From contig JAETXT010000001.1 in the NCBI GenBank assembly GCA_019188255.1, forward strand, positions 434,001 through 498,000: a stretch of 64,000 nt of DNA, written 5' to 3'. How positions within the stretch are numbered: the first letter of the stretch is position 1; every line of letters begins with the position of its first letter. Below the pieces are notes generated by a model. That model worked only from the letters and a program-made list of their open reading frames with translations. It was not told the DNA's origin and ran no database searches. This DNA is from Verticillium longisporum. Taxonomy: Eukaryota > Ascomycota > Sordariomycetes > Glomerellales > Plectosphaerellaceae. Below, one piece after another: positions 33,626-43,177 of the stretch. Made by a program: the position numbers and the translations under genes.

Positions 33626-34186
33626 AGGGGGTGCGGGCGCTGCCGTGGCATGTTGATGATGCGACGTCTGCATTGTATGAGTACCTTGGGTACGTCGTCA
33701 ATGAGAGAACTTTTTCAGGGGCAGCAGGTTTCCCTTTTGATGTGCTCTTTGTTTGAAATTTGCTATGGACGAACAATCACTACGAGGCGTGAGTTTTCCC
33801 CAAACAAAAGGTGCTGACTAGGCCAGGGTATTTAAACCGTGGCATTCACGTCGTGAAGAAAAACTGAACTTCACTGATGCCGAGACGCGTTCCAGGTCCA
33901 CCCTGGCGGGTGAATATCGCGACATGTAATCTTCACTGACAACAAGCTTCTATGGTCAACACTATATATACCCCTAGGCGCCAGCATCGGTTCTATTAAT
34001 CTCACTTCGGCAACACACCCTGCTGTTGCTTGCTATCTGCCATCCTGTTATCAGACTTCGCTTCGCACTGCTGCCCAGATCTATTCCGTTCTCCTCGCGA
34101 CCTTCAGGTCTATCGTTCCTGCTTAGTGCAAACGAATACTCAAAACCCTTGTGTCAAACCTTTGAGTCATTTCAGTCAACACAAAC
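33626..34186. other. Promoter-like spacer before the small membrane-protein gene
   Basis: AT-richer than its surroundings. It contains a TATATATA element at about 33963-33970 and a pyrimidine-rich leader. No ORF with motifs. Confidence 0.5.
33963..33970 (+). promoter_or_regulatory. Possible TATA box
   Basis: TATATATA followed by a C-rich stretch, about 220 bp upstream of the ATG at 34187. Position and context suit a core promoter for the small membrane-protein gene; there is no transcript evidence. Confidence 0.35.
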
Positions 34187-34583
34187 ATGGCCATGTCTAT
34201 CTTGTAGGTTCGGCCATTCTGAACGCCTGTCAGTTTTGTTGTGCTAACCAGAAGAAAGAGCCATCATCATTCTCCTCCTCAACTGGATTATCTCGGTTGG
34301 GGCCTACCTCTCGCTGACGAACATCTTGATTCCCTCGGTGCTGGAGGCTTCCCTGCGTCTTATACAGCGCACCTACTGGCCAATCGTTCGCGCCTTTGCT
34401 TTGGCCGTCGGGTTCCTGTTTTCGTGCGCCTTTCGGCTGATCCTCTTCTTCACCATTGACATTCACACTGCTGTCCGCGAATATCGACGTCGCCGCAGCA
34501 GGCTCGCGAGGAGTCGACGTCACAAGACCAGAAACCTCAAGAGCGTCGATCTCCGTGATACTGAGGCGGTCACTGAGTACTAG
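34187..34583 (+). CDS. Small two-pass membrane protein (hypothetical), two exons, possible recoded extension
   Basis: Exons 34187-34203 and 34259-34583 are joined by a 55-bp GTAGGT...AAAG intron containing a good GCTAACC branch site, giving 113 residues. Splicing puts MAMSIL directly before AIIILLLNWIISVGAYLSL, making one continuous hydrophobic segment (about residues 3-24). A second follows at about 47-70 (IVRAFALAVGFLFSCAFRLILFFTI). A strongly basic tail (REYRRRRSRLARSRRHK) should face the cytosol or matrix. I do not recognise the family. The first stop is TAG at 34581-34583; the same frame remains open for 57 more codons to a TAG at 34755-34757. The gene model rests on the splice fit and hydrophobicity only, so a relic or chance ORF is possible. 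Confidence 0.4.
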
Positions 34584-35556
34584 GAGCTCAATGCCCCTCA
34601 GTTTCCAGAGCTTGACGCGGAGGCGTGTGGTGCTGATAGGGAGGTGGGTTTGGTTACGGCCAAAAAGTACAAGTCGTATCGTCTTGTGCAACAACTCAAG
34701 CTGGGACCACGGCAGCGCCAGACTATGGTTTCTCACAGGAGGAACACTTCTTGCTAGGCGATCAGGGTCTTGGCGGATGGGATGGTATACCGCGTGTTTT
34801 GGGAGTTACTGGGCGTTTAGGTGCGTCATTGAGCCTGGGAGATTAATCAGCTACCACCTTAACATATCACCTTTGGCCCTCGATCCCTATGTTGAGTCTG
34901 AATTCAAATGGCTATGGTTTTCTATTGTCTTCGATCCACTGAGTCTTCGATACGTTGAGCCCCATAAAGCAAACATCCGCTGATGGGTGACCATGTTGCC
35001 AATAGCGGCCACAGTGCTCTCTGTTGAGTATCCGCCACCTCTGAACGTCATGAGACTTCCGCCAGCTATCATCGCATTGGCGAAAGAGTGGACAGAACTT
35101 AGTGTTCAGGCAAGATATTCCTTTACCGGATACTTGATGATAGGACCATGTCACGTACGTGCTGATGCAGTTAGCCGCCGTCGGCTGCATCTGTCGCACG
35201 AAGACCGGCGCGCTGGACAGTACCACGGCAGCCGTAGGCTCCTTGCATGAGATGAAATGAAGTCACGGCATAGAAGGAGTACAGGGTGGGGGCCCAGAAC
35301 CGTCAGGTACGACTGGTGACAGATCCAGACCCATCGTCACTGCCGCGGTTTGCCAAATACCTATACAAGGCACCTCCTCGATGGCGTGATCCAGTATCAT
35401 GATCTTTGTTCGACCTCCAAATTCGACCCTCGATTGAGGGATGTGCTCCCGAACGAATTCACCTTCAGCACACCAGCACTGACGAGCGTGTGAAGAGCAA
35501 CCCGAGAACGACCAGCACCAGCTGCTTCATCAACAAACCAACAGACACGCAATCCA
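34584..35556. other. Intergenic; first 170 bp may be an extension of the preceding ORF
   Basis: 34584-34757 stays open in frame after the TAG of the small membrane protein. The rest holds only short, motif-less ORFs and the leader of the acyltransferase gene. Confidence 0.5.
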
Positions 35557-36972
35557 ATGCTGCTCAGAGCTAGGCGGCTCATAGGCCGCCTCCTGGTTTT
35601 CCTGCCCAGCTTTCTCCTGTTCGAACGGGCCCATACCGACCACCCCTCTCCTCGCCTCCATGCCACCTCCTACCTCGATGGCCTTCGGGGGCTGGCCTCC
35701 CTGATTGTCGCCGTTTGTCACTACACAGAAGATAACCACGATTACTTTGTCCCCTCTTGGGGACTCAATGAGAAGACTTCCTCCATATTGCAATTGCCAT
35801 TCATCCGCGTCATCTACTCTGGCCGACCCATGGTCCATATCTTCTTCATCATCTCGGGCATCGTCCTATCTCAAAAGCCAATCCAAGCCATTTACGCCCA
35901 TGACATTGAGCGATGCCAGTCGATCCTAGCATCATCAGCCTTTCGGCGCCCGATTCGCCTCTTTGGCCCCTGTATTGTGTCGACTTTCCTGGTGCTCGTC
36001 TTGAGCTACGCTGGCTACCTCTATCACCCACTGCCGACCCTCTCCGAGCAATTTGAAGACTGGGGAGCCGCTCTTCTTCACGGCATCACCTGGCCGTGGT
36101 CGTGGGATTTTGACCTGGCGCCGGCCTATGACATCCACCTCTGGACAGTTCCCATTGAATTCATCCATTCCATGATGCTGTTCATGGTGGTGCTGGTTCT
36201 CTCGCCCATGCGTCGGATGATCCGACTTTCTGGCTTGCTGTTCATCATGCTCTACTGTCTGGCATGTGGAAGATGGGCCGCTTTCGAGTTTCTCGGCGGA
36301 TGTCTGATCACCGAGATACAATTCTGGCAAGCAGCACGACAACCCAACCTGTCGAAAGCAACCGAGTTTGTCCCAATTCCAAGACCCAGTATCTCTTCCT
36401 ACGTCATGACGACGATCCATGTCGCGCTCGTCCTGTTTTGGTGGTTCATTGCTGGGTGGCCCAACGAGAATGCTGCTCGCACGCCAGGTATCATGTTCTT
36501 TGTCGACAGAACGCCCGAGCCCTTTGCTTCTGTGGAGGTTGACGAGCGACGTCCGCAGAAATTCTGGTTCTGTCTGTCAGCCTTGGGTTTGATCTGGACC
36601 ATTTCGCAGGCCAGGGTGCTGCAGAAACTCTTGGAGGGGGCGTTGGCCCACCATCTGGGCCGCATGAGCTACGCGCTATACATTGTTCACGGGCCAGTCC
36701 TCAATATGATGCAGCGCGGGGTCATGGGACACGTCGGTGCTCTGGCTGAGGGGACGACCGAGAGGGACGATTTCGTACCGGGGGTCACAGCAACAGGCAT
36801 CAAGGGGCTGATTGGGACGGAGTCGCCATCACAGCAGATACTGGCGTGGATACTAGGGTTGGTAGTGATGGGTCCGATTGTGGCGTGGGCGGCAGATGTG
36901 TTCTGGCGGGCTGTTGATCTTCCCATTATGGAGGCAGCCCGACGGATCGAGGGGTGGTGTTCCGAGAAGTGA
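35557..36972 (+). CDS. Acyltransferase-3 family membrane protein
   Basis: A single exon encodes 471 residues with about nine to ten hydrophobic segments. Family motifs visible are SYLDGLRGLASLIVAVCHY (first helix with the conserved His), IFFIISGIVLSQKP (the FFxISGFxL motif), IHLWTVPIEF (the LWSLxxE motif), and a late HHLGRMSYALYIVHGP block (S-Y-xLYLxH). These proteins move acyl groups onto sugars, sterols or other acceptors across membranes. In filamentous fungi many copies exist and substrates are mostly unknown. The N-terminus is a basic stretch with a hydrophobic run (RRLIGRLLVFLPSFLLFERA), which may be a membrane anchor rather than a cleaved signal. No adjacent biosynthetic gene suggests a substrate. 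Confidence 0.88.
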   Translation: MLLRARRLIGRLLVFLPSFLLFERAHTDHPSPRLHATSYLDGLRGLASLIVAVCHYTEDNHDYFVPSWGLNEKTSSILQLPFIRVIYSGRPMVHIFFIISGIVLSQKPIQAIYAHDIERCQSILASSAFRRPIRLFGPCIVSTFLVLVLSYAGYLYHPLPTLSEQFEDWGAALLHGITWPWSWDFDLAPAYDIHLWTVPIEFIHSMMLFMVVLVLSPMRRMIRLSGLLFIMLYCLACGRWAAFEFLGGCLITEIQFWQAARQPNLSKATEFVPIPRPSISSYVMTTIHVALVLFWWFIAGWPNENAARTPGIMFFVDRTPEPFASVEVDERRPQKFWFCLSALGLIWTISQARVLQKLLEGALAHHLGRMSYALYIVHGPVLNMMQRGVMGHVGALAEGTTERDDFVPGVTATGIKGLIGTESPSQQILAWILGLVVMGPIVAWAADVFWRAVDLPIMEAARRIEGWCSEK

Positions 36973-37145
36973 AGCTGGGCCACTCTAGAGGCGAACATGG
37001 GCCAGAACAAAATGGACCAAGGCATCAATGGGAACGAACAAGATTTCTCAACACGAAAGTACTTTTGATTCAATACGCTGCACTTTTAAACGCCCTCGTC
37101 ATCTCATATCGTCTCGGCCAGCTCGAAAACCTGGCTTGTTCAGCG

Positions 37146-37946
37146 TCACATGGCAGGCCAGAACGACTCCTCAGCCAGCAAAACCTCCCGCCACTGGCCC
37201 AGGGCGCGCTCCAAGAGCTGGTCCCGCACAGCAGCACCATGGCAGCGCACCTGCTCAGCGACGGCCTCGTCAATGATGGAGCCGAGCTGGTGCACGAAGC
37301 GGCGGAACTCGTCGTTGGTCCAGTTGGGGATGAACTCGCGGCGCAGCGCCCCGCCGTCGGCATCGGCGTCCGGGCCCGCGGGACCCCTCGCCGCGGCCAC
37401 GGCGTCGCGGACCCTGGTCCAGGCGTCGAGGTAGCAGATCTCGGTGCCCCAGAAGACGACGGCGGCCTCGAGCCAGGGCAGCGGGGCGCCGGCGGGGCCG
37501 GGGGCGACGGCGTCGAAGAGGGCCTCCCAGCGGCGCAGGCCCGGCAGCTTGGCGGCGGCGGGGACGGTGCCGGTGGCCGGGTCGAGGGGCAGGGCGAGGG
37601 GCAGGGCGAAGCGCTCGGCCGTCGCCAGGAAGAAGGCCTCCTCGCGGCGCACGTTGGCGAGGGCGGCGACGAGCCAGTCGAGGAGCTTGGTCTCCGGGTC
37701 CGTGGGCGGGGCCGAGGAGACGGTGCCCGGGGTGGGGCCCGGGAGGGCGGGGAGCGGCAGGAAGGCGAGAAGCTTGCCCGTCGCGCGGATGTAGGCGTGG
37801 ATGTAGAGGCGGTCGTTGGCGAGCCAGAGGCCGAGGGTCTCGCGGGGTGTTGTGCCGGCGGCGGCGGAGGTGAGGAACGGGCCTGTCGTGGCTGCGGTGA
37901 AGGCTTCGGGGGAGGAGGCGAGGAGGGATGCTGTAAGGGAGGCCAT
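37146..37946 (-). CDS. TenA/THI-4-like, heme-oxygenase-fold protein
   Basis: An intron-less gene encodes 266 residues, starting at MASLTASLLASSPEAFTAATTGPFL. The all-helical pattern fits the TENA/THI-4 superfamily: an N-terminal ATTGPFLTSAAAGTTPRETLGLWLANDRLYIHAYIR stretch (short segments LWLANDRLYIHAYI are diagnostic of the family), WEALFDAVAPGP in the middle, and a C-terminal FIPNWTNDEFRRFVHQLGSIIDE helix. TenA proteins salvage thiamine pyrimidine in bacteria and yeast. This fungal branch is divergent, extremely Ala/Pro/Gly-rich and probably not a proven thiaminase, so the activity is left open. A T-tract ((T)11 at about 37950-37963) lies directly upstream of the start codon. The high GC of this gene creates long antisense ORFs, which I reject. 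Confidence 0.75.
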   Translation of the reverse strand: MASLTASLLASSPEAFTAATTGPFLTSAAAGTTPRETLGLWLANDRLYIHAYIRATGKLLAFLPLPALPGPTPGTVSSAPPTDPETKLLDWLVAALANVRREEAFFLATAERFALPLALPLDPATGTVPAAAKLPGLRRWEALFDAVAPGPAGAPLPWLEAAVVFWGTEICYLDAWTRVRDAVAAARGPAGPDADADGGALRREFIPNWTNDEFRRFVHQLGSIIDEAVAEQVRCHGAAVRDQLLERALGQWREVLLAEESFWPAM

Positions 37947-39273
37947 TTTCTTTTTTTTTTGTTGGGTTCAAAATCTCGGTTGAGGTGCTTCAACCTACGG
38001 CAGCTGGGTCACGAATGGCGGAGACGAGTGGTGGTGCAATGAGGTGTCTGACGGTGATGTGGGTTCCTTCTGAAAAGAATGTGTGGACTGTAGATTGTCA
38101 TGCTGGCACAGCGTGGGGAGAAGACAATGGAGGCAAAAGGAAAAAAACCTGGTGAGAGATCGCCATATGCCGTGGGATGAGGTGGACGAGCTGCCTAGTC
38201 CGGCCAAGTCGCGCGGGCGCCCACTACTGGGCCTGTTCACCCGGTGACCCGGTTCAGTCCGGCTCCCCCGCTCGCTGGCTGACGTCAAATACCATGACAG
38301 CCTTGGCATGGCAAGGGGGTTCGTTTCCTCGTTCGTTTCGTCAGAAGAAGCAGGCGGCCCAGAAGCAGCACGGCGGCCCAACCGCCTGCTTCTTGTCAGT
38401 TCACACTCGCTGGATGCCACTGTTCTCGTCTGCCGGGCGCCGGTCCGTCTGGCGGCCCCGCTCGGCGGTGACTCACGGACATTCGGGGGGGGCCTCTACG
38501 CACCGGCCCCTCGCCCTGGCGACGCTCGTTCTAGGCCTGGCAAGGCTGGTCACTCGTGTGCTGCTCGAGGCGAGATGCAGGTACCTGCCTTGCCTGGCCC
38601 CCAGATGAACGTGCACGCCAGCACTGCGATTTCATCACGGCGACGCGTGAATCATCGTGCCCTGGAAAGTACCTACCTGCCAACTACCTACTTACCTACC
38701 TACCTCCCTTGTGTACCTTGTCTTAAGGTAGGGTACCTGAGGGTGGAAGGTACCTGAGGGTGCAAGGTACCTGACCCCACGCGCCATTCGACAAGTGGAC
38801 GTGGACCAGAACCGTCTCGAGCGGATGCGTCACACAGCAACGCCAGGCGCCAGGCGGGGTTCTCAGGCGACGAGCACTACCAAAGTCCCCTCTCAGCCTG
38901 CACGTTCTCCTCCACCTCGTCGCTCGAGCATCTCCTAGGAACCTGTATTTGCTCTGAATCCTCTCCGACTAATCATCTCCTCTATCTCTCAAGACAGTCA
39001 CGTTGCTGACCGCGCCAATCTGTGAATCTCTGGGTTTTCCCTTTCCACGACGGGAGTCATAGTCTGGCCAACCTCCTTTTCCCCTTCAAAATCTCTTGGC
39101 TCCCCAGTCTGCACGCTGTACGCAATTGCCAGAGGGACATGACAAGAATCTCACCCCCAAGACGTTCCACGCGGCAACCCCCCCCCACCAAGCCTTCCCT
39201 CCTCTCCTTGAACCCAACCTTGGAGTGAACCACCAACCAACCCCCACACACGCAATTCGACTCCCAATACACC
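37947..39273. other. Divergent intergenic region with repeat cluster
   Basis: This lies between the TenA-like gene (minus) and the GFA gene (plus). It holds a (T)n tract by 37950, the ACCTACC/GGTACCTGA repeat cluster at 38668-38776, and a pyrimidine-rich leader before 39274. No gene was recognised. Confidence 0.55.
38668..38776. repeat. ACCTACCT tetramers and three 17-bp GGTACCTGAGGGTG units
   Basis: The left half is a run of TACC/CTAC tetramers. The right half holds three near-identical units, each GGTACCTGA followed by GGGTGGAA or GGGTGCAA, the last ending in CCCC. The GGTACCT core is shared with the other intergenic clusters of the window. Confidence 0.75.
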
Positions 39274-40153
39274 ATGAACGCCCGTTGCCAGTGCGGCAGC
39301 GTCAGCTTCAAGACGCCCCTGCCCAAACCCTTGGCGCTGTACATCCGCCACTGCGAGTCCTGCCGCCGGCAGACGAGCTCCGCCTTTGGCACGAGCGCCA
39401 TCTTTCCGCGCTTCACGCTGCCCGAGACGGAGCTGTTGAATGTCTACGCGTGAGTGTGCCTGGCCTGAGGCTCGTACTCGGTCTGAAAGCAGGGGGGGGT
39501 CTCCAGCGTGACGTGGGGAAGAGCATGCGAGAGTCACAGCAGCTAACGGCGACAGACGACCAACGGCATCCGGCCACACCATGTACTGGTAAGATTTCCC
39601 GGGCTGTCTACACACATGATGATACATCATCCATGCATCACGGGCTCCAAGTACGGGCTCCAAGTATGCTCACGCACCACAGCTACTTCTGCCGAACCTG
39701 CGGCACCCGCCTGCTCCACACCACGCCAGTACGTCTCCCCTGCTCGCGGTGCAGCCTTTTCCCCGTCCCGGCCCATGGGCACCCAGCAAGCAGCTTCAGG
39801 CCTCCGTCTTCTTCGACCATATTCATGGCATCCACTGACCCCCCCAGCAGAGCAAAAACGTCGTCTCCGTCAAGGGCGGCTGCCTCGAGGGCCTCGACTG
39901 GACAAAGGCCATCCACATCTGGACAAAGTCGGCCATGGTGCCCATCCCCGAGGGCTCCGAGGCGCACTCGGAGGAGACGTCGCTGACCACCGACTATGGC
40001 GAGCTGCAGGACGAGCTCGACCAGCCGACCGACCTGCGCGGGTCCGGCGAGTATGAGGGGCAAGAGTCCTTTCGTGGCGCCGACGTGGTCGTCGTGGGGG
40101 AGGGGGAGGCGCCGCCTGCGCCTGTGTCGGGGGCGTGCGAGCTGAGCGGGTGA
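39274..40153 (+). CDS. GFA-domain (glutathione-dependent formaldehyde-activating type) zinc protein, four exons
   Basis: Exons are 39274-39449, 39556-39588, 39683-39728 and 39851-40153, giving 185 residues. Introns are 106, 94 and 122 bp. The second exon is only 33 bp (RPTASGHTMY), but its phases fit on both sides. The zinc ligands expected for GFA/CENP-V are seen: CQCGSVSF near the N-terminus, HCESCRRQTSSAFG, and CYFCRTCGTRLLHT. Then come VVSVKGGCLEGLDW and IHIWTKSAMVPIPEG, the conserved end of the domain. An acidic Gly/Val-rich tail follows. Members bind zinc and some act on glutathione adducts, but most fungal copies have unknown substrates. The last intron ends in CAGCAG, so Gln may be optionally included after TTP. 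The gene is followed by a long pyrimidine tract. Confidence 0.85.
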
Positions 40154-40633
40154 GCTTTTTTTTCTGTTTCTTTTTTCTGTTTTTTCTTTCTTTTTTTCTT
40201 TCCTTCTTTTTTTCTTTTCTTTTTCCTGTGTGTGTGTGTGTGAGAGAGAGAGAGAGTTGCTCTTTTTGACTGCTTCGGGTGTGTTGCGCGGGTTTTACGA
40301 GTTTACTGGTGAGGTCGTGTGCTGAATGGCTTGGTGTTGGCGGGTCGTGGTGGAAGCGAAATGGAGTTGGGGTGATTTGCCGAGATGGTCAAGCAGCATC
40401 ATCCAGAGTAGGCTGCCATGTGGCACTCGACAAAGATTTTGATCATGCAGATATAACTGCTTCCGAGGAGACCGTGCCATACTTGAGATGCATCGTGGGT
40501 CAACTATGTCAAGAGGGTATCATTGAGATTAGGCAACATATGGAACTCCAAAATAGACACATCCACGTATCCCACTGCTTCGAGATGGTCGAGCTACATG
40601 TCCGACGCAGCCTCGAGCAGCTCAGCCTCAACA
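40154..40633. repeat. Pyrimidine microsatellite (40155-40235), GT/GA tract, then convergent 3' spacer
   Basis: Immediately after the GFA stop there are about 80 bp of TTTTTC-type pyrimidine repeats, then (GT)7 and (GA)7. The rest is a convergent 3' spacer with no gene. Confidence 0.7.
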
Positions 40634-41788
40634 TCAGGACCGCCCCTCGACAAGCTGGTCCTCCGACGGCTCTCGTCCCTCGCGACTTGGCCGGTCACCC
40701 CGTCCCTCCTCGCGGCCTCCCCCTCCCTCCTCGCGGCCTCCCCCTCCCTCCTCGCGGCCTCCCCCTCCCTCCTCGCGGTCGCCGCCGAGCCCGACGTCGG
40801 AATGCTTCGCCGGGTCAAACACATACATGGGAAACTCGAGAAAGACGGTGCGCTTGACGAACGTCGGCAGCGGCTCGTACAGCCGCGGCGGGAAGGGGAT
40901 GAGAATGCTGGTGCGCCGCAGGTAGCGGCTGTAGCCCTCCCAGTTCTGGCCCTTCTCGTAGCGCTTCTTGGCGCCGGGGCGCTCCGACAGCGGCAGGCCC
41001 GACAGGAACATGAGCAGGGCCGTCAGCAGGATGGGGCCGAGGATGGTGGCGTAGAGGGCGCGGAAGGCCTGGCCGCGCACGTAGCCGTCGGCGGCCGCCG
41101 AGACGGCGATCATGAAGATGGCTGGTCGCGTTAGACTTTCTCGTTGCCCAAGGGGGAGTCTGCCCGGGTGAGGCCAATACGTACAGAACTGAATGAGGAT
41201 CTCGCCAAAGTAGTTGGGGTGCCGCGTAAAGTAGAAGAAGCCCTTGTCGCAGATGGCCTCGCGGTCCGGATGCGCGCTGCGGAAGCGGAACTTTTGCATG
41301 TCGCTGACGCTCTCCATGACGAAGCCGATGGCGAACAGGACGACGCCGGCAATGTCGCGGCCCGTGCCAAAGGCGTGCTGCGGGTAGCGCGTGACGTTGG
41401 GGGCGTTGAGGACGGTCACGGGCAGGGAGCAGGTCCAGACCCAGATCATCTGGAAGACCCAGAAGCCGAGGAAGGGGAAGAACTTGTCGCGCTTGTCGTC
41501 GAAGCGGTCGTCCTTGCCGGTCTTGAGGATGCGGAACAGGAGAAAGGCTGAGAGGCGGGCGCCCCAGAGCATGATGAAGAGCGAGGCGACAATCTGGCGC
41601 GCGTGGACGTGGCCGCTCATGGCCAGGGTGGTGATGGCGAGGACGACAAAGTTGGTGCCGCCGGCAAAGTCGGTGAGCTTGTCGAACTTGAAGGTGAAGG
41701 CGATGGCGAAGAAGAATAGCTGGTAGGCGACGGTGATGAGGGCCGTGATGGCCAGGTAGTAGTCGTCGAGCACATGAACGACGGTCAT
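40634..41788 (-). CDS. DUF1295 / steroid 5-alpha-reductase-like membrane protein with a tandem-repeat tail
   Basis: Exons are 41788-41185 and 41121-40634. The 63-bp intron (GTACGT...GACCAG) is a multiple of three and stop-free; removal gives ILIQF-SIFMIAVSAAADGY and a 363-residue protein. The DUF1295 core is clear: TDFAGGTNFVVLAI, VASLFIMLWGARLSAFLLFRIL, FFPFLGFWVFQMIWVW and the NADPH-binding-type FYFTRHPNYFGEILIQF, then a KKRYEKGQNWEGYSRYLRRTS C-terminus. There are six to seven membrane segments. Relatives reduce C=C bonds in sterol or fatty-acyl substrates in the ER; the substrate here is unknown. After the family end (YVFDPAKHSDVGLGGD) comes a hydrophilic tail with four REEGGGG units coded by perfect 21-bp repeats, which looks like a recent expansion. 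Confidence 0.88.
   Translation of the reverse strand: MTVVHVLDDYYLAITALITVAYQLFFFAIAFTFKFDKLTDFAGGTNFVVLAITTLAMSGHVHARQIVASLFIMLWGARLSAFLLFRILKTGKDDRFDDKRDKFFPFLGFWVFQMIWVWTCSLPVTVLNAPNVTRYPQHAFGTGRDIAGVVLFAIGFVMESVSDMQKFRFRSAHPDREAICDKGFFYFTRHPNYFGEILIQFCTYWPHPGRLPLGQRESLTRPAIFMIAVSAAADGYVRGQAFRALYATILGPILLTALLMFLSGLPLSERPGAKKRYEKGQNWEGYSRYLRRTSILIPFPPRLYEPLPTFVKRTVFLEFPMYVFDPAKHSDVGLGGDREEGGGGREEGGGGREEGGGGREEGRGDRPSREGREPSEDQLVEGRS
40708..40778. repeat. 21-bp tandem repeat inside the reductase C-terminus
   Basis: Units start at 40708, 40729, 40750 and 40771; the first three are identical and the fourth is partial (CCTCGCGG then diverges). The period is 21 bp, so copy-number change keeps frame. 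It encodes the REEGGGG repeat on the minus strand. Confidence 0.9.
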
Positions 41789-42532
41789 GATGGGCGGTTC
41801 TGGGGGTTAGTTTGTGCTCCGATGAGTCCTCGGCGGGCGTTGTTGAGTCGCCTTTGCACGCCTCAACGCCGACTTGGGATGATAACAACGAGCACTATTA
41901 CTGATGTGCAGAGTTCGAAATGACCAGGCTGTAGGCTGTATCTTGGGATGAAACCGATGGAGGGCGATCACTTGTTGGGTGAGCAGCCAGACAAGGGAGT
42001 GACGTGCATTTTGAGGGATTCGTTTCCGGTGACAAAAATTCGCACTCGCCAACCGTTACGCTCTGGTCTAGCTCCCGACGGTCCCGACCCTTATGGTGAT
42101 AAGGCTGCGAAGCGGCCGATACGTGGTGGGAGAGCGATGGGCATCGAGAATCTTCAATGTCGTCATCGATATTCAAAGGTGCCTTCGATTCAGAGGCGCC
42201 TTCGATGGCCGGCCGAGTCGGCCTTCTTGGCGCACCGAGGGCCGGATGAGCCACGGCAACGCGCGCCACGCACCATTCGTCATGAGCCACAGCAGCGGCC
42301 ACTGGGATCGGAACGGCGCAAGCACCACAGGGGATACACCACTATTCACCCCTGACCTGCCCTGCCTGCTCCCAGGGGTGAATCACTTTCACTGCATGTC
42401 TGGAAGCAACAGGCTAGGGGCTGGCCAGGGGGGCAGGCACACGTTTCACGTTGAGCAGGCGGCACCAGGCCAGACAGGAGAGGAGGCCAGACCTACCTGC
42501 CTCGCGCTTGCTTCCTTGACGTGTACCATTCT

Positions 42533-42590
42533 CCTGATGGCTCTTCCCTGATGGCTCTTTCCTGATGGCTCTTCCCTGATGGCTCTTCCA
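42533..42590. repeat. 14-bp tandem repeat, four copies
   Basis: The unit CTGATGGCTCTTCC is repeated four times with one T/C variant, in non-coding DNA. Confidence 0.85.
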
Positions 42591-43150
42591 TCGCCCTGAA
42601 TTGCTAACTGTCCTCAACACCATAGCTGCATGGCATCAGAAAGCTCGTCGACCACCGCACTCCATCTCAGTCTTCAAGATAGCCTCTCGCCATGAGTTGA
42701 GCATCCGAAAATTCTGCCGCGAACCGTCCAAGCTCGCTTCGCCGACCTGACGCAGACACCGCACAACAGGAAACATCGACCTTCAAGCCATCCAATCCAG
42801 TCAATGCGATGCCGTGTCGCAGAATGTTTTCAATCAGTCTCGTCTCAATAAGACAACAGCCCACGATGCGAGCATGAGCAACGCCATGCAGTGCCATTCG
42901 TCCTCTTGGGAGGGGCTTCTTGAACGCCGCATTATCAGCAGCCGCTGCCGTCTCTCCCAGTCGATTGGTTCTGTTGATGAGCCCGGCCATCCCCTTCGTT
43001 TCTTCGTTTCGAGAGCCCCATCCATTCGCGGCGTCATGTTTGGATCGTGGCCTCCCGAGGTGACCACGCGTCATACGCCCCGGCTGACAACTCGCGATGG
43101 AGACAGTGACGCGACGCAAGAGGGGAGGCCGTCGTCACGGCAGCCGCTGT

Positions 43151-43177
43151 CCCCCACCACCACCACCACCACCACCC
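43151..43177. repeat. (CCA)n microsatellite
   Basis: Eight consecutive CCA triplets in a gene-poor interval. Confidence 0.85.

Noticed and set aside
27591..36972. Secondary-metabolite gene cluster around sulfatase, acyltransferase and oxygenase genes
   Set aside because: No PKS, NRPS, terpene synthase, transporter or pathway regulator is present, and the genes are interleaved with housekeeping genes.
36954..38042. 362-codon plus-strand ORF opposite the TenA-like gene
   Set aside because: Gly/Glu/Arg-rich shadow of an Ala/Pro-rich gene; composition mirrors the antisense strand and no domain is visible.
42667..43119. 150-codon minus-strand ORF
   Set aside because: No recognisable domain and no codon or context support.
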